From: Pseudomonas borbori
GTDB lineage: Bacteria; Pseudomonadota; Gammaproteobacteria; Pseudomonadales; Pseudomonadaceae
Length of the DNA: 64,000 nucleotides
Direction of reading: 5' to 3'
Assembly (NCBI RefSeq): GCF_900115555.1
Contig: NZ_FOWX01000004.1
Span: 125,878-189,877, forward strand
The translations under genes and the position numbers were made by a program. The notes under the pieces were generated by a model. That model did no database searches. It saw only the letters and a list, made by a program, of their open reading frames with translations, and had not been told where the DNA came from. How positions within the stretch are numbered: the stretch's first letter is position 1; the number at the start of each line of letters is the position of its first letter. Shown piece after piece: positions 28,676 to 37,030 of the stretch.

Positions 28676-28754
28676 CGTAGGGTGCGCTGTGCGCACCAAT
28701 CGCATGCCCCCCAGCATTCGCGTGTGGCCCATGGTGCACACGGCGCACCCTACG
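28676..28754. repeat. REP/BIME repeat inside the biotin operon
   Basis: CGTAGGGTGCGCTGTGCGCACC at the left end and GGTGCACACGGCGCACCCTACG at the right end form an imperfect palindromic pair in the 96-bp gap between bioH and bioC. It is the same family as at 11.1 and 24.7 kb. It is an unusual position because all genes around it are co-directional. Confidence 0.8.
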
Positions 28755-28767
28755 TCGGGGGCAGCCG

Positions 28768-29571
28768 ATGAGCGAGCCGTTCCAGACCGGCGGCCTGCCG
28801 GACAAGCGCCAGGTGGCGGCGTCCTTTTCCCGCGCGGCCGACAGCTACGACAGCGTCGCGGCCCTGCAGCGCAAGGTAGGCGGGGAGTTGCTGGCGCGCT
28901 TGCCGGCCAGTCTGAGCCCGCAACGCTGGCTCGACCTGGGGTGTGGCACCGGCTACTTCAGTCGTGCTCTGGGCGAGCGCTACGGCGCCGCCGAGGGAGT
29001 GGCCCTGGATATTGCCGAGGGCATGCTGCGCCACGCCCGGCCATTGGGTGGCGCGCAGCAGTTTGTCGCTGGCGATGCCGAACGCCTGCCGCTGCGCGAC
29101 ACGTCCTGCGACCTGCTGTTTTCCAGCCTGGCGCTGCAATGGTGCGCGGACTTTGCCGCGGTGCTCGGCGAAGCGCGGCGCGTATTGCGCCCCGGTGGTG
29201 TGCTGGCCTTCAGCAGCCTGTGCGTCGGCACCCTGCAGGAGTTGCGCGACAGCTGGCAGGCGGTGGACGGTTTCGTCCACGTCAACCGCTTCCGCCGTTT
29301 CGGCGATTACCAGCAGCTCTGCGCGGACAGCGGCCTGCAGCTGCTCAGTCTGGAAAATCAGGCCGAGGTGCTGCACTACCCCGATCTGCGCAGCCTGACC
29401 CATGAGCTCAAGGCGTTGGGCGCGCACAACCTCAACCCCGGTCGCCCGGGCGGCCTGACCGGGCGCGCACGGATGCTGGCGCTGCTCGCCGCCTACGAGC
29501 GGTTCCGCCAGGCGCCAGGACTGCCGGCGAGCTATCGGGTGGTCTACGGCATTTTGCGCAAAGAGAATTGA
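28768..29571 (+). CDS. bioC: Malonyl-ACP O-methyltransferase
   Basis: A 267-residue class I SAM methyltransferase. Motif I is [36 protein letters not shown] near the N-terminus is the BioC-specific lead-in. The enzyme methylates malonyl-ACP so that fatty-acid elongation treats it as a normal primer. It is the fourth gene of the bio operon and ends one base before the bioD start. Confidence 0.95.
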   Translation: MSEPFQTGGLPDKRQVAASFSRAADSYDSVAALQRKVGGELLARLPASLSPQRWLDLGCGTGYFSRALGERYGAAEGVALDIAEGMLRHARPLGGAQQFVAGDAERLPLRDTSCDLLFSSLALQWCADFAAVLGEARRVLRPGGVLAFSSLCVGTLQELRDSWQAVDGFVHVNRFRRFGDYQQLCADSGLQLLSLENQAEVLHYPDLRSLTHELKALGAHNLNPGRPGGLTGRARMLALLAAYERFRQAPGLPASYRVVYGILRKEN

Positions 29572-29572
29572 G

Positions 29573-30262
29573 ATGACTGCAGCCTTCTTCGTCACCGGCA
29601 CCGACACCGAAGTCGGCAAGACCACCATTGCCGCCGGCTTGCTGCATGCCGCACGCATGGCCGGGTTGTCGACCGCCGCCGCCAAGCCGGTAGCCTCCGG
29701 TTGCAGCAGGACGCCCGCCGGCCTGCGCAACGACGACGCCCTGGCCCTGCTTGGCGAATGCAGCCTGGCGCTGCGCTACGAGGAGGTCAATCCACTGGCT
29801 TTCGCCCCGGCCATCGCCCCGCATCTGGCCGCGCGCGAGGCCGGCGTGCTGCTGGATCTGCAGGCGCTGCGCGGACCGGTGCAGGCGATTCTGGACCAGG
29901 GCGCGGAGTTCACCCTGGTCGAAGGCGCTGGCGGCTGGCGCGTGCCGCTGGCCGGTCAGGCCGCACTGTCGGATCTGCCGATCAGCCTGGGTCTGCCGGT
30001 GATTCTGGTGGTCGGGGTGCGCCTGGGTTGCATCAATCACGCCGTGCTGACCGCCGAGGCGATTGCCCGCGACGGCCTGACCCTGGCCGGCTGGGTGGCC
30101 AACGTGATCGACCCCAAGACGTCGCGCCTGGAGGAGAACCTGGCGACCCTCGCCGAGCGCTTGCCGGCGCCTTGCCTGGGGCGAGTGCCGCGCCTGGCCA
30201 AGGCGACGCCGGCGGCGGTGGCGGAGCGTCTCGATCTGGCGTTGCTGGGGTTGGCGCTATAA
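29573..30262 (+). CDS. bioD: Dethiobiotin synthetase
   Basis: A 229-residue ATP-dependent enzyme closing the ureido ring of dethiobiotin. The P-loop at the N-terminus is FVTGTDTEVGKTTIAAG, and KPVASG and EGAGGWRVPL complete the family pattern. It is tightly coupled to bioC (one base apart). The operon appears to end here, although the next small gene starts about 100 bp later in the same direction. Confidence 0.96.
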   Translation: MTAAFFVTGTDTEVGKTTIAAGLLHAARMAGLSTAAAKPVASGCSRTPAGLRNDDALALLGECSLALRYEEVNPLAFAPAIAPHLAAREAGVLLDLQALRGPVQAILDQGAEFTLVEGAGGWRVPLAGQAALSDLPISLGLPVILVVGVRLGCINHAVLTAEAIARDGLTLAGWVANVIDPKTSRLEENLATLAERLPAPCLGRVPRLAKATPAAVAERLDLALLGLAL

Positions 30263-30358
30263 GCAGGCCTTCTGCCATAGCTATTTGCCAGTACGTTGCG
30301 GGCGGAATATCTGCTTCAATGCAGGGCATCGATGGAGTTCACCTGCGGGAGCTGGTTT

Positions 30359-30658
30359 ATGGAAATCTCCGCTAACGTCTTCAGTTCAGGCATCAGCAGC
30401 ATTCAGGCGGGGCAGCGTCGGGTCGATCAGGCCGCTGCCGAGATCGCCGGAAATCCCGTTGCCGGGCCACCACAGGCGGCGCAGACCCCCGCGCCGAATC
30501 AAGTCGATCCGTCGTCCGGGGCGGCTGGGCAAGGTCGTGCGGACCTGAGCGAGAGCCTGGTGGCGTTGCGTGTCGGCCAGCACGAAGCGCAGGCCGGTGC
30601 GCGTGTGGTGCGTACCGCCGACGAAGTGCTGGGCACGTTGATCGACACCAAGGCCTGA
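30359..30658 (+). CDS. Uncharacterised small protein with flagellar-rod-like C-terminus
   Basis: A 99-residue protein with no signal peptide. Residues 1-35 (EISANVFSSGISSIQAGQRR) look helical, the middle is Pro/Gln-rich and low in complexity (GPPQAAQTPAPNQ), and the last 35 residues (VALRVGQHEAQAGARVVRTA, DEVLGTLIDTKA) resemble the C-terminal helix of flagellar basal-body rod and hook proteins. The position after bioD and before acyl-CoA dehydrogenases equals that of an uncharacterised gene in P. aeruginosa, so it is conserved by synteny. Function unknown; the flagellar likeness may only be helix composition. Confidence 0.65.
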   Translation: MEISANVFSSGISSIQAGQRRVDQAAAEIAGNPVAGPPQAAQTPAPNQVDPSSGAAGQGRADLSESLVALRVGQHEAQAGARVVRTADEVLGTLIDTKA

Positions 30659-31093
30659 CCCGGTTGCGTCCGCCGCTTCTCCCGACCTGACCCGCGCTGC
30701 CCAGGCGCCTGCTACGCTTTCCCCCGTCCTCAGCGATGAGCAAGCCGCTTGCGCTCTACAAAAGCCCCGATCACGCTGCTCCGACCCATTCCCTCGAGAA
30801 ATCTGCGATCCGTAGGCCGTAGCGGACTCCTCCACAGCCGCAAGCAGTGCATCGTCGAGTACCTGTCCGGCAGGTCTCGCCGCGCAGCGAGCGGAACTCC
30901 GCCCGGTATTTGCACAACCTCCGCTCGCCGGTCCCGCGGCGCTTGACAAGGGCGGGGCGTAAACGTATGTTTCAAACACTTGTTTGATTGCTCGGTAGCC
31001 AAGACGTCGCCAGGCAGTCGGGAGCGATCCCCCAAGCGACCGCCGAGTCGGTCACCCAAACACACTAAGAGTCCACCGCAGAGGTTAACCGCT
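30659..31093. other. Gap upstream of the acyl-CoA dehydrogenase array
   Basis: A 435-bp interval. Apparent open frames on both strands look like GC-rich shadows without recognisable domains. Only the last 150 bp carry clear signals: a sigma-70-type promoter and a PsrA-type palindrome, listed separately. Confidence 0.4.
30943..30986 (+). promoter_or_regulatory. Sigma-70 promoter with PsrA-type operator for acyl-CoA dehydrogenase 1
   Basis: TTGACA (30943-30948), a 17-base spacer and TATGTT (30966-30971) form a good promoter. Immediately downstream is CAAAC-ACTT-GTTTG (30973-30986), a perfect inverted repeat matching the PsrA consensus C/GAAAC(N2-4)GTTTG/C used in pseudomonad fatty-acid degradation control. 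Placement at the start site suggests repression lifted by long-chain fatty acyl signals. The leader to the ATG is about 110 bp. Confidence 0.7.
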
Positions 31094-32899
31094 ATGCCTG
31101 ACTACAAGGCCCCCTTGCGTGATATCCGTTTCGTTCGTGACGAGTTGCTCGGCTACGAAGCGCATTATCAGAGCCTGCCTGGCTGCCAAGACGCTACCCC
31201 GGACATGGTCGACGCCATCCTCGAAGAGGGCGCCAAGTTCTGTGAGCAGGTCCTGGCGCCGTTGAACCCTGTGGGTGACACCGAAGGTTGCACCTGGAGC
31301 GAGTCCGGGGTTAAGACCCCGACCGGTTTCAAGGAAGCCTACAAGCAGTTCGTCGAGGGTGGCTGGCCGAGCCTGGCCCATGACGTCGACCACGGTGGCC
31401 AAGGCCTGCCGGAGTCGCTGGGGCTGGTGGTCAGCGAAATGGTCGGTACCGCCAACTGGTCCTGGGGCATGTACCCCGGCCTGTCCCATGGCGCGATGAA
31501 CACCATCGCCGAGCACGGCACCGACGAGCAGAAGCATGCCTACCTGACCAAGCTGGTTTCCGGCGAGTGGACCGGCACCATGTGCCTGACCGAGCCGCAT
31601 TGCGGCACCGACCTGGGCATGCTGCGGACCAAGGCCGAACCCCAGGCCGATGGCAGCTACAAGGTTTCCGGCACCAAGATCTTCATCTCCGCCGGCGAAC
31701 ACGACATGGCCGACAACATCGTCCATATCGTCCTGGCCCGCCTGCCCGACGCGCCGCAGGGCACCAAGGGCATCTCGCTGTTCATCGTGCCCAAGTTCCT
31801 GCCGAACGCCGAGGGCGCAGTCGGCGAGCGCAACGCCGTGTCCTGTGGCTCGATCGAGCACAAGATGGGCATCCACGGTAACGCCACCTGCGTGATGAAC
31901 TTCGACGGCGCCACCGGCTACCTGATCGGCCCGGCCAACAAAGGCCTGAACTGCATGTTCACCTTTATGAACACCGCTCGCCTGGGTACCGCGCTGCAGG
32001 GCCTGGCCCATGCCGAAATTGGTTTCCAGGGCGGCCTCAAGTATGCGCGCGAGCGTCTGCAGATGCGTTCCCTGACTGGCCCGAAAGCGCCGGACAAGGC
32101 CGCCGACCCGATCATCGTGCACCCCGACGTGCGGCGCATGCTGCTGACCATGAAGGCCTTCGCCGAAGGCAACCGCGCCATGGTCTACTTCACCGCCAAG
32201 CAGGTCGACATCGTCAAGTACAGCCAGGACGAAGCCGAGAAGAAGCAGGCCGACGCACTGCTGGCCTTCCTCACCCCGATCGCCAAGGCGTTCATGACCG
32301 AAGTCGGCTTCGAAGCGGCCAACCACGGCGTGCAGATCTACGGCGGCCACGGCTTTATCGCCGAGTGGGGCATGGAGCAGAACGTGCGCGACAGCCGCAT
32401 TTCCATGCTGTACGAAGGCACCACCGGCATCCAGGCCCTCGACCTGCTCGGGCGCAAAGTGCTGCAGACCCAGGGCGAAGCGCTGAAGGGTTTCACCAAG
32501 ATCGTGCACAAGTTCTGCCAGGCCAACGAAAGCAACGAGGCGGTCAAGGCCTTCGTCGAGCCCTTGGCCCAGTTGAACAAGGAGTGGGGTGAGTTGACCA
32601 TGAAGGTCGGCATGGCGGCGATGAAGGACCGCGAAGAAGTCGGCGCGGCCTCGGTCGACTACCTGATGTACTCCGGCTACGTCTGCCTGGCCTACTTCTG
32701 GGCCGATATGGCGCGCCTGGCGGCCGAGAAGATCGCCGCCGGTACGGGCGACGAAGCCTTCTACAAGGCCAAGCTGCAGACCGCGCGCTTCTACTTCGCG
32801 CGCATCCTGCCGCGAACCCGCAGTCACGTGGCCGCCATGTTGTCCGGTGCCGGCAACCTGATGGACCTGCACGAAGACGACTTCGCCCTGGGCTACTAA
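31094..32899 (+). CDS. Acyl-CoA dehydrogenase (long, first of three paralogues)
   Basis: A 601-residue FAD flavoprotein that introduces the alpha-beta double bond in acyl-CoA for beta-oxidation. Visible features are the FAD/acyl-CoA binding stretch [30 protein letters not shown], and the catalytic-glutamate region [19 protein letters not shown]. The roughly 600-residue length with a C-terminal extension is that of the FadE-like branch represented by PA0506/PA0508 of P. aeruginosa. I start at 31094 ([13 protein letters not shown]). It is preceded by the promoter and PsrA-type site and followed by a terminator, so it can be transcribed alone. Confidence 0.93.
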   Translation: MPDYKAPLRDIRFVRDELLGYEAHYQSLPGCQDATPDMVDAILEEGAKFCEQVLAPLNPVGDTEGCTWSESGVKTPTGFKEAYKQFVEGGWPSLAHDVDHGGQGLPESLGLVVSEMVGTANWSWGMYPGLSHGAMNTIAEHGTDEQKHAYLTKLVSGEWTGTMCLTEPHCGTDLGMLRTKAEPQADGSYKVSGTKIFISAGEHDMADNIVHIVLARLPDAPQGTKGISLFIVPKFLPNAEGAVGERNAVSCGSIEHKMGIHGNATCVMNFDGATGYLIGPANKGLNCMFTFMNTARLGTALQGLAHAEIGFQGGLKYARERLQMRSLTGPKAPDKAADPIIVHPDVRRMLLTMKAFAEGNRAMVYFTAKQVDIVKYSQDEAEKKQADALLAFLTPIAKAFMTEVGFEAANHGVQIYGGHGFIAEWGMEQNVRDSRISMLYEGTTGIQALDLLGRKVLQTQGEALKGFTKIVHKFCQANESNEAVKAFVEPLAQLNKEWGELTMKVGMAAMKDREEVGAASVDYLMYSGYVCLAYFWADMARLAAEKIAAGTGDEAFYKAKLQTARFYFARILPRTRSHVAAMLSGAGNLMDLHEDDFALGY

Positions 32900-33228
32900 G
32901 CCCTAGCGCGATCTCGCCAGGAAAAGCCGCTACTTTTCGGGGTCGCGGCTTTTTTCGTATGGGGGGAAGGTTCGCGTCACGGATCAACCAGCGGTTAGAT
33001 CGCCTCTCGTGGGTTTGGCACACGCTGCCGATCTTTTTTATTGGCCGTCGATGGGTATCGTGCTCGATCGCGCGGAGGATGGCGCCGCTAACCCATCCGC
33101 CGACCGCGTACCGGCTGTTTATGGCGCTGCATTCAGCGGGCGTACGGTCGTTGTGGCGCAGCCCGCTCCGGCAGTAGCGTAAGGCGTATCGACCCGCGCC
33201 TTGCGCGCCTGCCTGACGGAGAACGACC
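32900..33228. other. Intergenic region between acyl-CoA dehydrogenases 1 and 2
   Basis: A 329-bp gene-free gap. It begins with the rho-independent terminator of gene 1, listed separately. The rest (32960-33228) shows no recognised operator; I see no PsrA-type site here. CTGACGGAGAACGACC upstream of 33229 supplies the ribosome binding site. Confidence 0.4.
32922..32955 (+). terminator. Terminator after acyl-CoA dehydrogenase 1
   Basis: AAAAGCCGC pairs with GCGGCTTTT across a 13-base loop, with T residues continuing. It sits 22 bp after the stop and separates the first paralogue from the second. Confidence 0.85.
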
Positions 33229-35025
33229 ATGCCCGAGTACAAGGCCCCCCTGCGCGATACGCGCTTCTTGATCGACGAAGTCTTCGACTTTCCCGCCAGC
33301 TACGCCGCGCTCGGTGCCGTCGATGCGACTCCGGACATGGTCGCTGCCATCCTCGAGGAAGGCGCCAAATTCTGCGAGCAGGTGCTGGCCCCGCTGAACC
33401 GCTCCGGCGACGAGGAAGAATGCCAGTTCGACAATGGCGTGGTGACCACGCCCAAGGGCTTCAAGGAAGCCTTCGCCCAATACGGCGAGGGTGGCTGGAT
33501 GAGCCTGGCGGCCGACCCGGCCTACGGCGGCCAGGGGCTGCCGCATTCGCTCGGTCTGCTGGTCAGCGAGATGGTCGGCGCCAGCAACACCTCCTGGGGC
33601 ATGTACCCGGGCCTGACCCACGGCGCGATGTCGGCGATCCATGCCCACGGCAGCGAAGAGCAGAAGCAGACCTACCTGGTCCGCATGACCGAAGGCCGCT
33701 GGACCGGCACCATGTGCCTGACCGAAGCCCATTGCGGCACCGACCTGGGCATCATCAAGACCCGTGCCGTGCCTCAGGCCGACGGCAGCTATGCGATCAG
33801 CGGCAGCAAGATTTTCATCTCCGCCGGCGAGCACGACATGAGCGAGAACATCGTTCATCTGGTGCTGGCCAAGCTGCCGGACGCACCGGCCGGTACCCGC
33901 GGCATCTCGCTGTTTATCGTGCCCAAGTTCCTTGCCGACGCAAGCGGTGAGGCGGGCGAGCGCAATGGCGTGTCCTGCGGCTCGATCGAACACAAGATGG
34001 GGATCAAGGCCTCGGCCACCTGCGTGATCAACTTCGATGGCGCCACCGGCTACCTGATCGGCGAGGTCAACAAGGGCCTCAACTGCATGTTCACCATGAT
34101 GAACCACGCCCGCCTGGGCACCGGCATGCAGGGCCTGTGTCTCGGCGAGGCGAGCTTCCAGGGTGCTTTGAAATACGCCAATGAGCGCCTGCAGATGCGT
34201 GCCCTGACCGGGCCGAAGGCGCCGGACAAACCGGCCGATCCGATCATCGTGCACCCCGATGTGCGGCGCATGCTGCTGACCATGAAGGCGTTCAACGAGG
34301 GCAACCGCGCCCTGGCCTACTTCACCGCGCAGTTGCTCGACCAGGCCCACAGTGCCGACAGCGCCGAGCAGCGCGAGGAGGCGGAAGACCTGCTGGCCTT
34401 GCTCACCCCGATCTGCAAGGCGTTCATGACCGACACCGGCCTGGAGGTGACTAACCTGGGCATGCAGGTGTTCGGCGGCCATGGCTATATCCGCGAGTGG
34501 GGCATGGAGCAACTGGTCCGCGATTGCCGCATCGCGCCGATCTACGAAGGCACCAACGGCATCCAGGCCCTCGACCTGCTCGGGCGCAAGGTGCTCGGTA
34601 GCCAGGGCAAGCTGCTGCGCGGCTTCACCCGGATCGTCCACAAATTCTGCGAGGTCCAGGCCGAGCACCCACAGCTCAAGGGCTACGTGGCGCAGTTGGC
34701 GACGCTGAACCAGCAGTGGGGTGAGCTGACCCAGAAGATCGGCCTGGCGGCGATGAAGAACCCCGACGAGGTCGGCGCCGCGTCGGTGGATTACCTGATG
34801 TACTCCGGCTACGTTGCCCTGGCCTACTTCTGGTTGCGCATGGCCGTGGTCGCCCAACAGAAGCTCGACGCGGGTAGCGGCGATGCGGCCTTCTACCAGG
34901 CCAAGCTGGCGACCTGCGCCTTCTACTTCAAGCGTCTGCTGCCGCGCACTGCAGCGCACCTGGCGGCGGCCGAGGCCGGCAGCGAGTGCATGATGAGCCT
35001 GCCGGCCGAGCATTTCGGCCTCTGA
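33229..35025 (+). CDS. Acyl-CoA dehydrogenase (long, second paralogue)
   Basis: A 598-residue paralogue of the preceding gene, sharing MP(D/E)[39 protein letters not shown] and DCRIAPIYEGTNGIQALD. All FAD, acyl-CoA and catalytic blocks are intact, so it is probably functional with a different chain-length preference (not readable from sequence). It has its own leader and terminator. In the P. aeruginosa order it corresponds to the middle of the three dehydrogenases. Confidence 0.92.
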   Translation: MPEYKAPLRDTRFLIDEVFDFPASYAALGAVDATPDMVAAILEEGAKFCEQVLAPLNRSGDEEECQFDNGVVTTPKGFKEAFAQYGEGGWMSLAADPAYGGQGLPHSLGLLVSEMVGASNTSWGMYPGLTHGAMSAIHAHGSEEQKQTYLVRMTEGRWTGTMCLTEAHCGTDLGIIKTRAVPQADGSYAISGSKIFISAGEHDMSENIVHLVLAKLPDAPAGTRGISLFIVPKFLADASGEAGERNGVSCGSIEHKMGIKASATCVINFDGATGYLIGEVNKGLNCMFTMMNHARLGTGMQGLCLGEASFQGALKYANERLQMRALTGPKAPDKPADPIIVHPDVRRMLLTMKAFNEGNRALAYFTAQLLDQAHSADSAEQREEAEDLLALLTPICKAFMTDTGLEVTNLGMQVFGGHGYIREWGMEQLVRDCRIAPIYEGTNGIQALDLLGRKVLGSQGKLLRGFTRIVHKFCEVQAEHPQLKGYVAQLATLNQQWGELTQKIGLAAMKNPDEVGAASVDYLMYSGYVALAYFWLRMAVVAQQKLDAGSGDAAFYQAKLATCAFYFKRLLPRTAAHLAAAEAGSECMMSLPAEHFGL

Positions 35026-35044
35026 CCAGCGCTTGAGGTCAGGC

Positions 35045-35070
35045 AAAAGCCCGCCGGTTGGCGGGTTTTT
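35045..35070 (+). terminator. Terminator after acyl-CoA dehydrogenase 2
   Basis: CCCGCC, loop GGTT, GGCGGG, then five T residues, preceded by AAAA that extends the pairing. It lies 20 bp after the stop. Confidence 0.9.
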
Positions 35071-35195
35071 GCTGCCTGGAATTTGCCAGGCAGGCTGTGA
35101 CTATTTGGTCATAACACGACCCTATGTGTCCGAAATGTTGCTCGGTTAAACTCCCAGGCCTGCCTTAACCCTGTTACTTCGTTCGAGGATTTTCC

Positions 35196-36974
35196 ATGGC
35201 TGACTACCAAGCTCCCCTGCGCGACATGCGCTTCGTGCTCAACGAGGTGTTCGAAGTGTCCAAGCTATGGGCCCAACTGCCGGCCCTGGCCGAAGTGGTG
35301 GACGAAGACACCGCCAGCGCCATTCTCGAGGAAGCCGGCAAGGTCACCGCGGGGATCATCGCCCCGCTCAACCGCAGCGGCGACGAGGAAGGCTGCAGCT
35401 GGCACGACGGCGCGGTGAAGACCCCGGCCGGCTTCCCCGAGGCCTACCAGACCTATGCCGAGGGCGGCTGGGTCGGTGTCGGTGGCGACCCGCAGTTCGG
35501 CGGCATGGGCATGCCCAAGGTGATCTCGGCCCAGGTCGAGGAGATGGTCAACGCGGCCAACCTGTCGTTCGGCCTCTACCCGATGCTGACCGCCGGCGCC
35601 TGTCTGTCGCTCAACGCCCATGCCAGCGAGGAGCTCAAGGAAAAATACCTGCCGAACATGTACGCCGGCACCTGGGCCGGTTCCATGTGCCTGACCGAGC
35701 CGCACGCCGGTACCGACCTCGGCATCATCCGCACCAAGGCCGAGCCCCAGGCCGACGGCAGCTACAAGATCAGCGGCACCAAGATATTCATCACCGGCGG
35801 CGAGCATGACCTGAGCGAGAACATCATCCACCTGGTGCTGGCCAAGCTGCCCGACGCGCCGGTCGGACCCAAAGGCATCTCGCTGTTCCTGGTACCGAAG
35901 TTCATGGTCGGCGCCGACGGCAGCCTCGGCGAGCACAACGCCCTGTCCTGCGGCTCGATCGAGCACAAGATGGGTATCAAGGCATCCAGCACCTGCGTGA
36001 TGAACTTCGACGGCGCCACCGGCTGGATCGTCGATGCACCGAACAAGGGCCTGGCGGCGATGTTCACCATGATGAACTACGAGCGCCTGGGCGTCGGCAT
36101 CCAGGGCCTGGCCACCGGCGAGCGCTCCTACCAGAGCGCCATCGACTACGCCCGCGAGCGCATCCAGAGCCGCGCGCCGACCGGCCTGCAGGCCAAGGAC
36201 AAGGTCGCCGACCCGATCATCGTGCATCCCGACGTACGGCGCATGCTGCTGACCATGAAGGCGCTGAACGAGGGCGGCCGCGCCTTCTCCAGCTACGTCG
36301 CCATGCAACTGGATACCGCCAAGTTCAGCGAGGATGCCGCTACCCGCAAGCGCGCCGAAGAGCTGGTGGCACTGCTGACCCCGGTGGCCAAGGCCTTCCT
36401 CACCGACATGGGCCTGGAGACCACCATCCACGGCCAGCAGGTGTTCGGCGGCCACGGCTTCATCCGCGAGTGGGGCCAGGAGCAGCTGGTGCGCGACTGC
36501 CGCATCACCCAGATCTACGAAGGCACCAACGGCATCCAGGCCCTCGACCTGGTCGGGCGCAAGGTGATCGGCAGCGGCGGCGCCTTCTACCGGCACTTCG
36601 CCGAGGAGATCAAGGCCTTTACCGACTCGGCCGATAGCAGCCTGGCTGAGTTCGTCGAGCCGCTCAAGGCCGCCATCGCCAACCTGGAGCAGATGACCAG
36701 TGATCTGCTGGAGCGGGCCAAGGTCAACCCCAACGAGATCGGCGCGGCCTCGGTCGAGTACCTGCAGGTGTTCGGCTACACCGCCTACGCCTACATGTGG
36801 GCCTTGATGGCACGCACCGCACAGGCCAAGCAAGAGCAGGACGACTTCTACGCCAGCAAGCTCGGCACCGCGCGCTTCTACTTCGCCCGCATCCTGCCGC
36901 GCATCCACTCGCTGACCGCCTCGGTCAAGGCCGGCAGCGAATCGCTGTACCTGCTGGATGCGGCGCAGTTCTAA
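35196..36974 (+). CDS. Acyl-CoA dehydrogenase (long, third paralogue)
   Basis: A 592-residue third copy in the same orientation. Blocks match the other two: CLTEPHAGTDLGIIRTKAEP, GTKIFITGGEHDLSENI, DCRITQIYEGTNGIQALD. It differs at several positions shared by the first two (for example LYPMLTAGACLSLNAHASEE against the GAM block), so it is the most diverged of the set. The 170-bp upstream region is A/T-rich in part (GGTCATAACACGACCCTATG) and should hold a separate promoter. It is convergent with ampG, with a shared bidirectional terminator. Confidence 0.92.
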   Translation: MADYQAPLRDMRFVLNEVFEVSKLWAQLPALAEVVDEDTASAILEEAGKVTAGIIAPLNRSGDEEGCSWHDGAVKTPAGFPEAYQTYAEGGWVGVGGDPQFGGMGMPKVISAQVEEMVNAANLSFGLYPMLTAGACLSLNAHASEELKEKYLPNMYAGTWAGSMCLTEPHAGTDLGIIRTKAEPQADGSYKISGTKIFITGGEHDLSENIIHLVLAKLPDAPVGPKGISLFLVPKFMVGADGSLGEHNALSCGSIEHKMGIKASSTCVMNFDGATGWIVDAPNKGLAAMFTMMNYERLGVGIQGLATGERSYQSAIDYARERIQSRAPTGLQAKDKVADPIIVHPDVRRMLLTMKALNEGGRAFSSYVAMQLDTAKFSEDAATRKRAEELVALLTPVAKAFLTDMGLETTIHGQQVFGGHGFIREWGQEQLVRDCRITQIYEGTNGIQALDLVGRKVIGSGGAFYRHFAEEIKAFTDSADSSLAEFVEPLKAAIANLEQMTSDLLERAKVNPNEIGAASVEYLQVFGYTAYAYMWALMARTAQAKQEQDDFYASKLGTARFYFARILPRIHSLTASVKAGSESLYLLDAAQF

Positions 36975-36991
36975 GCGGCCCCCGGCAATGC

Positions 36992-37021
36992 AAAAGCCCC
37001 GGTCATGTACCGGGGCTTTTT
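36992..37021. terminator. Bidirectional terminator between acyl-CoA dehydrogenase 3 and ampG
   Basis: AAAAGCCCCGGT and ACCGGGGCTTTT form a near-perfect palindrome with a short loop. The A and T runs at either side allow it to work in both directions for the convergent genes. Confidence 0.92.
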
Positions 37022-37030
37022 ACATCTGGG

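Noticed and set aside
30386..30979. Minus-strand frame of 197 residues after bioD
   Set aside because: It overlaps the small plus-strand gene and runs through the intergenic region without family features.
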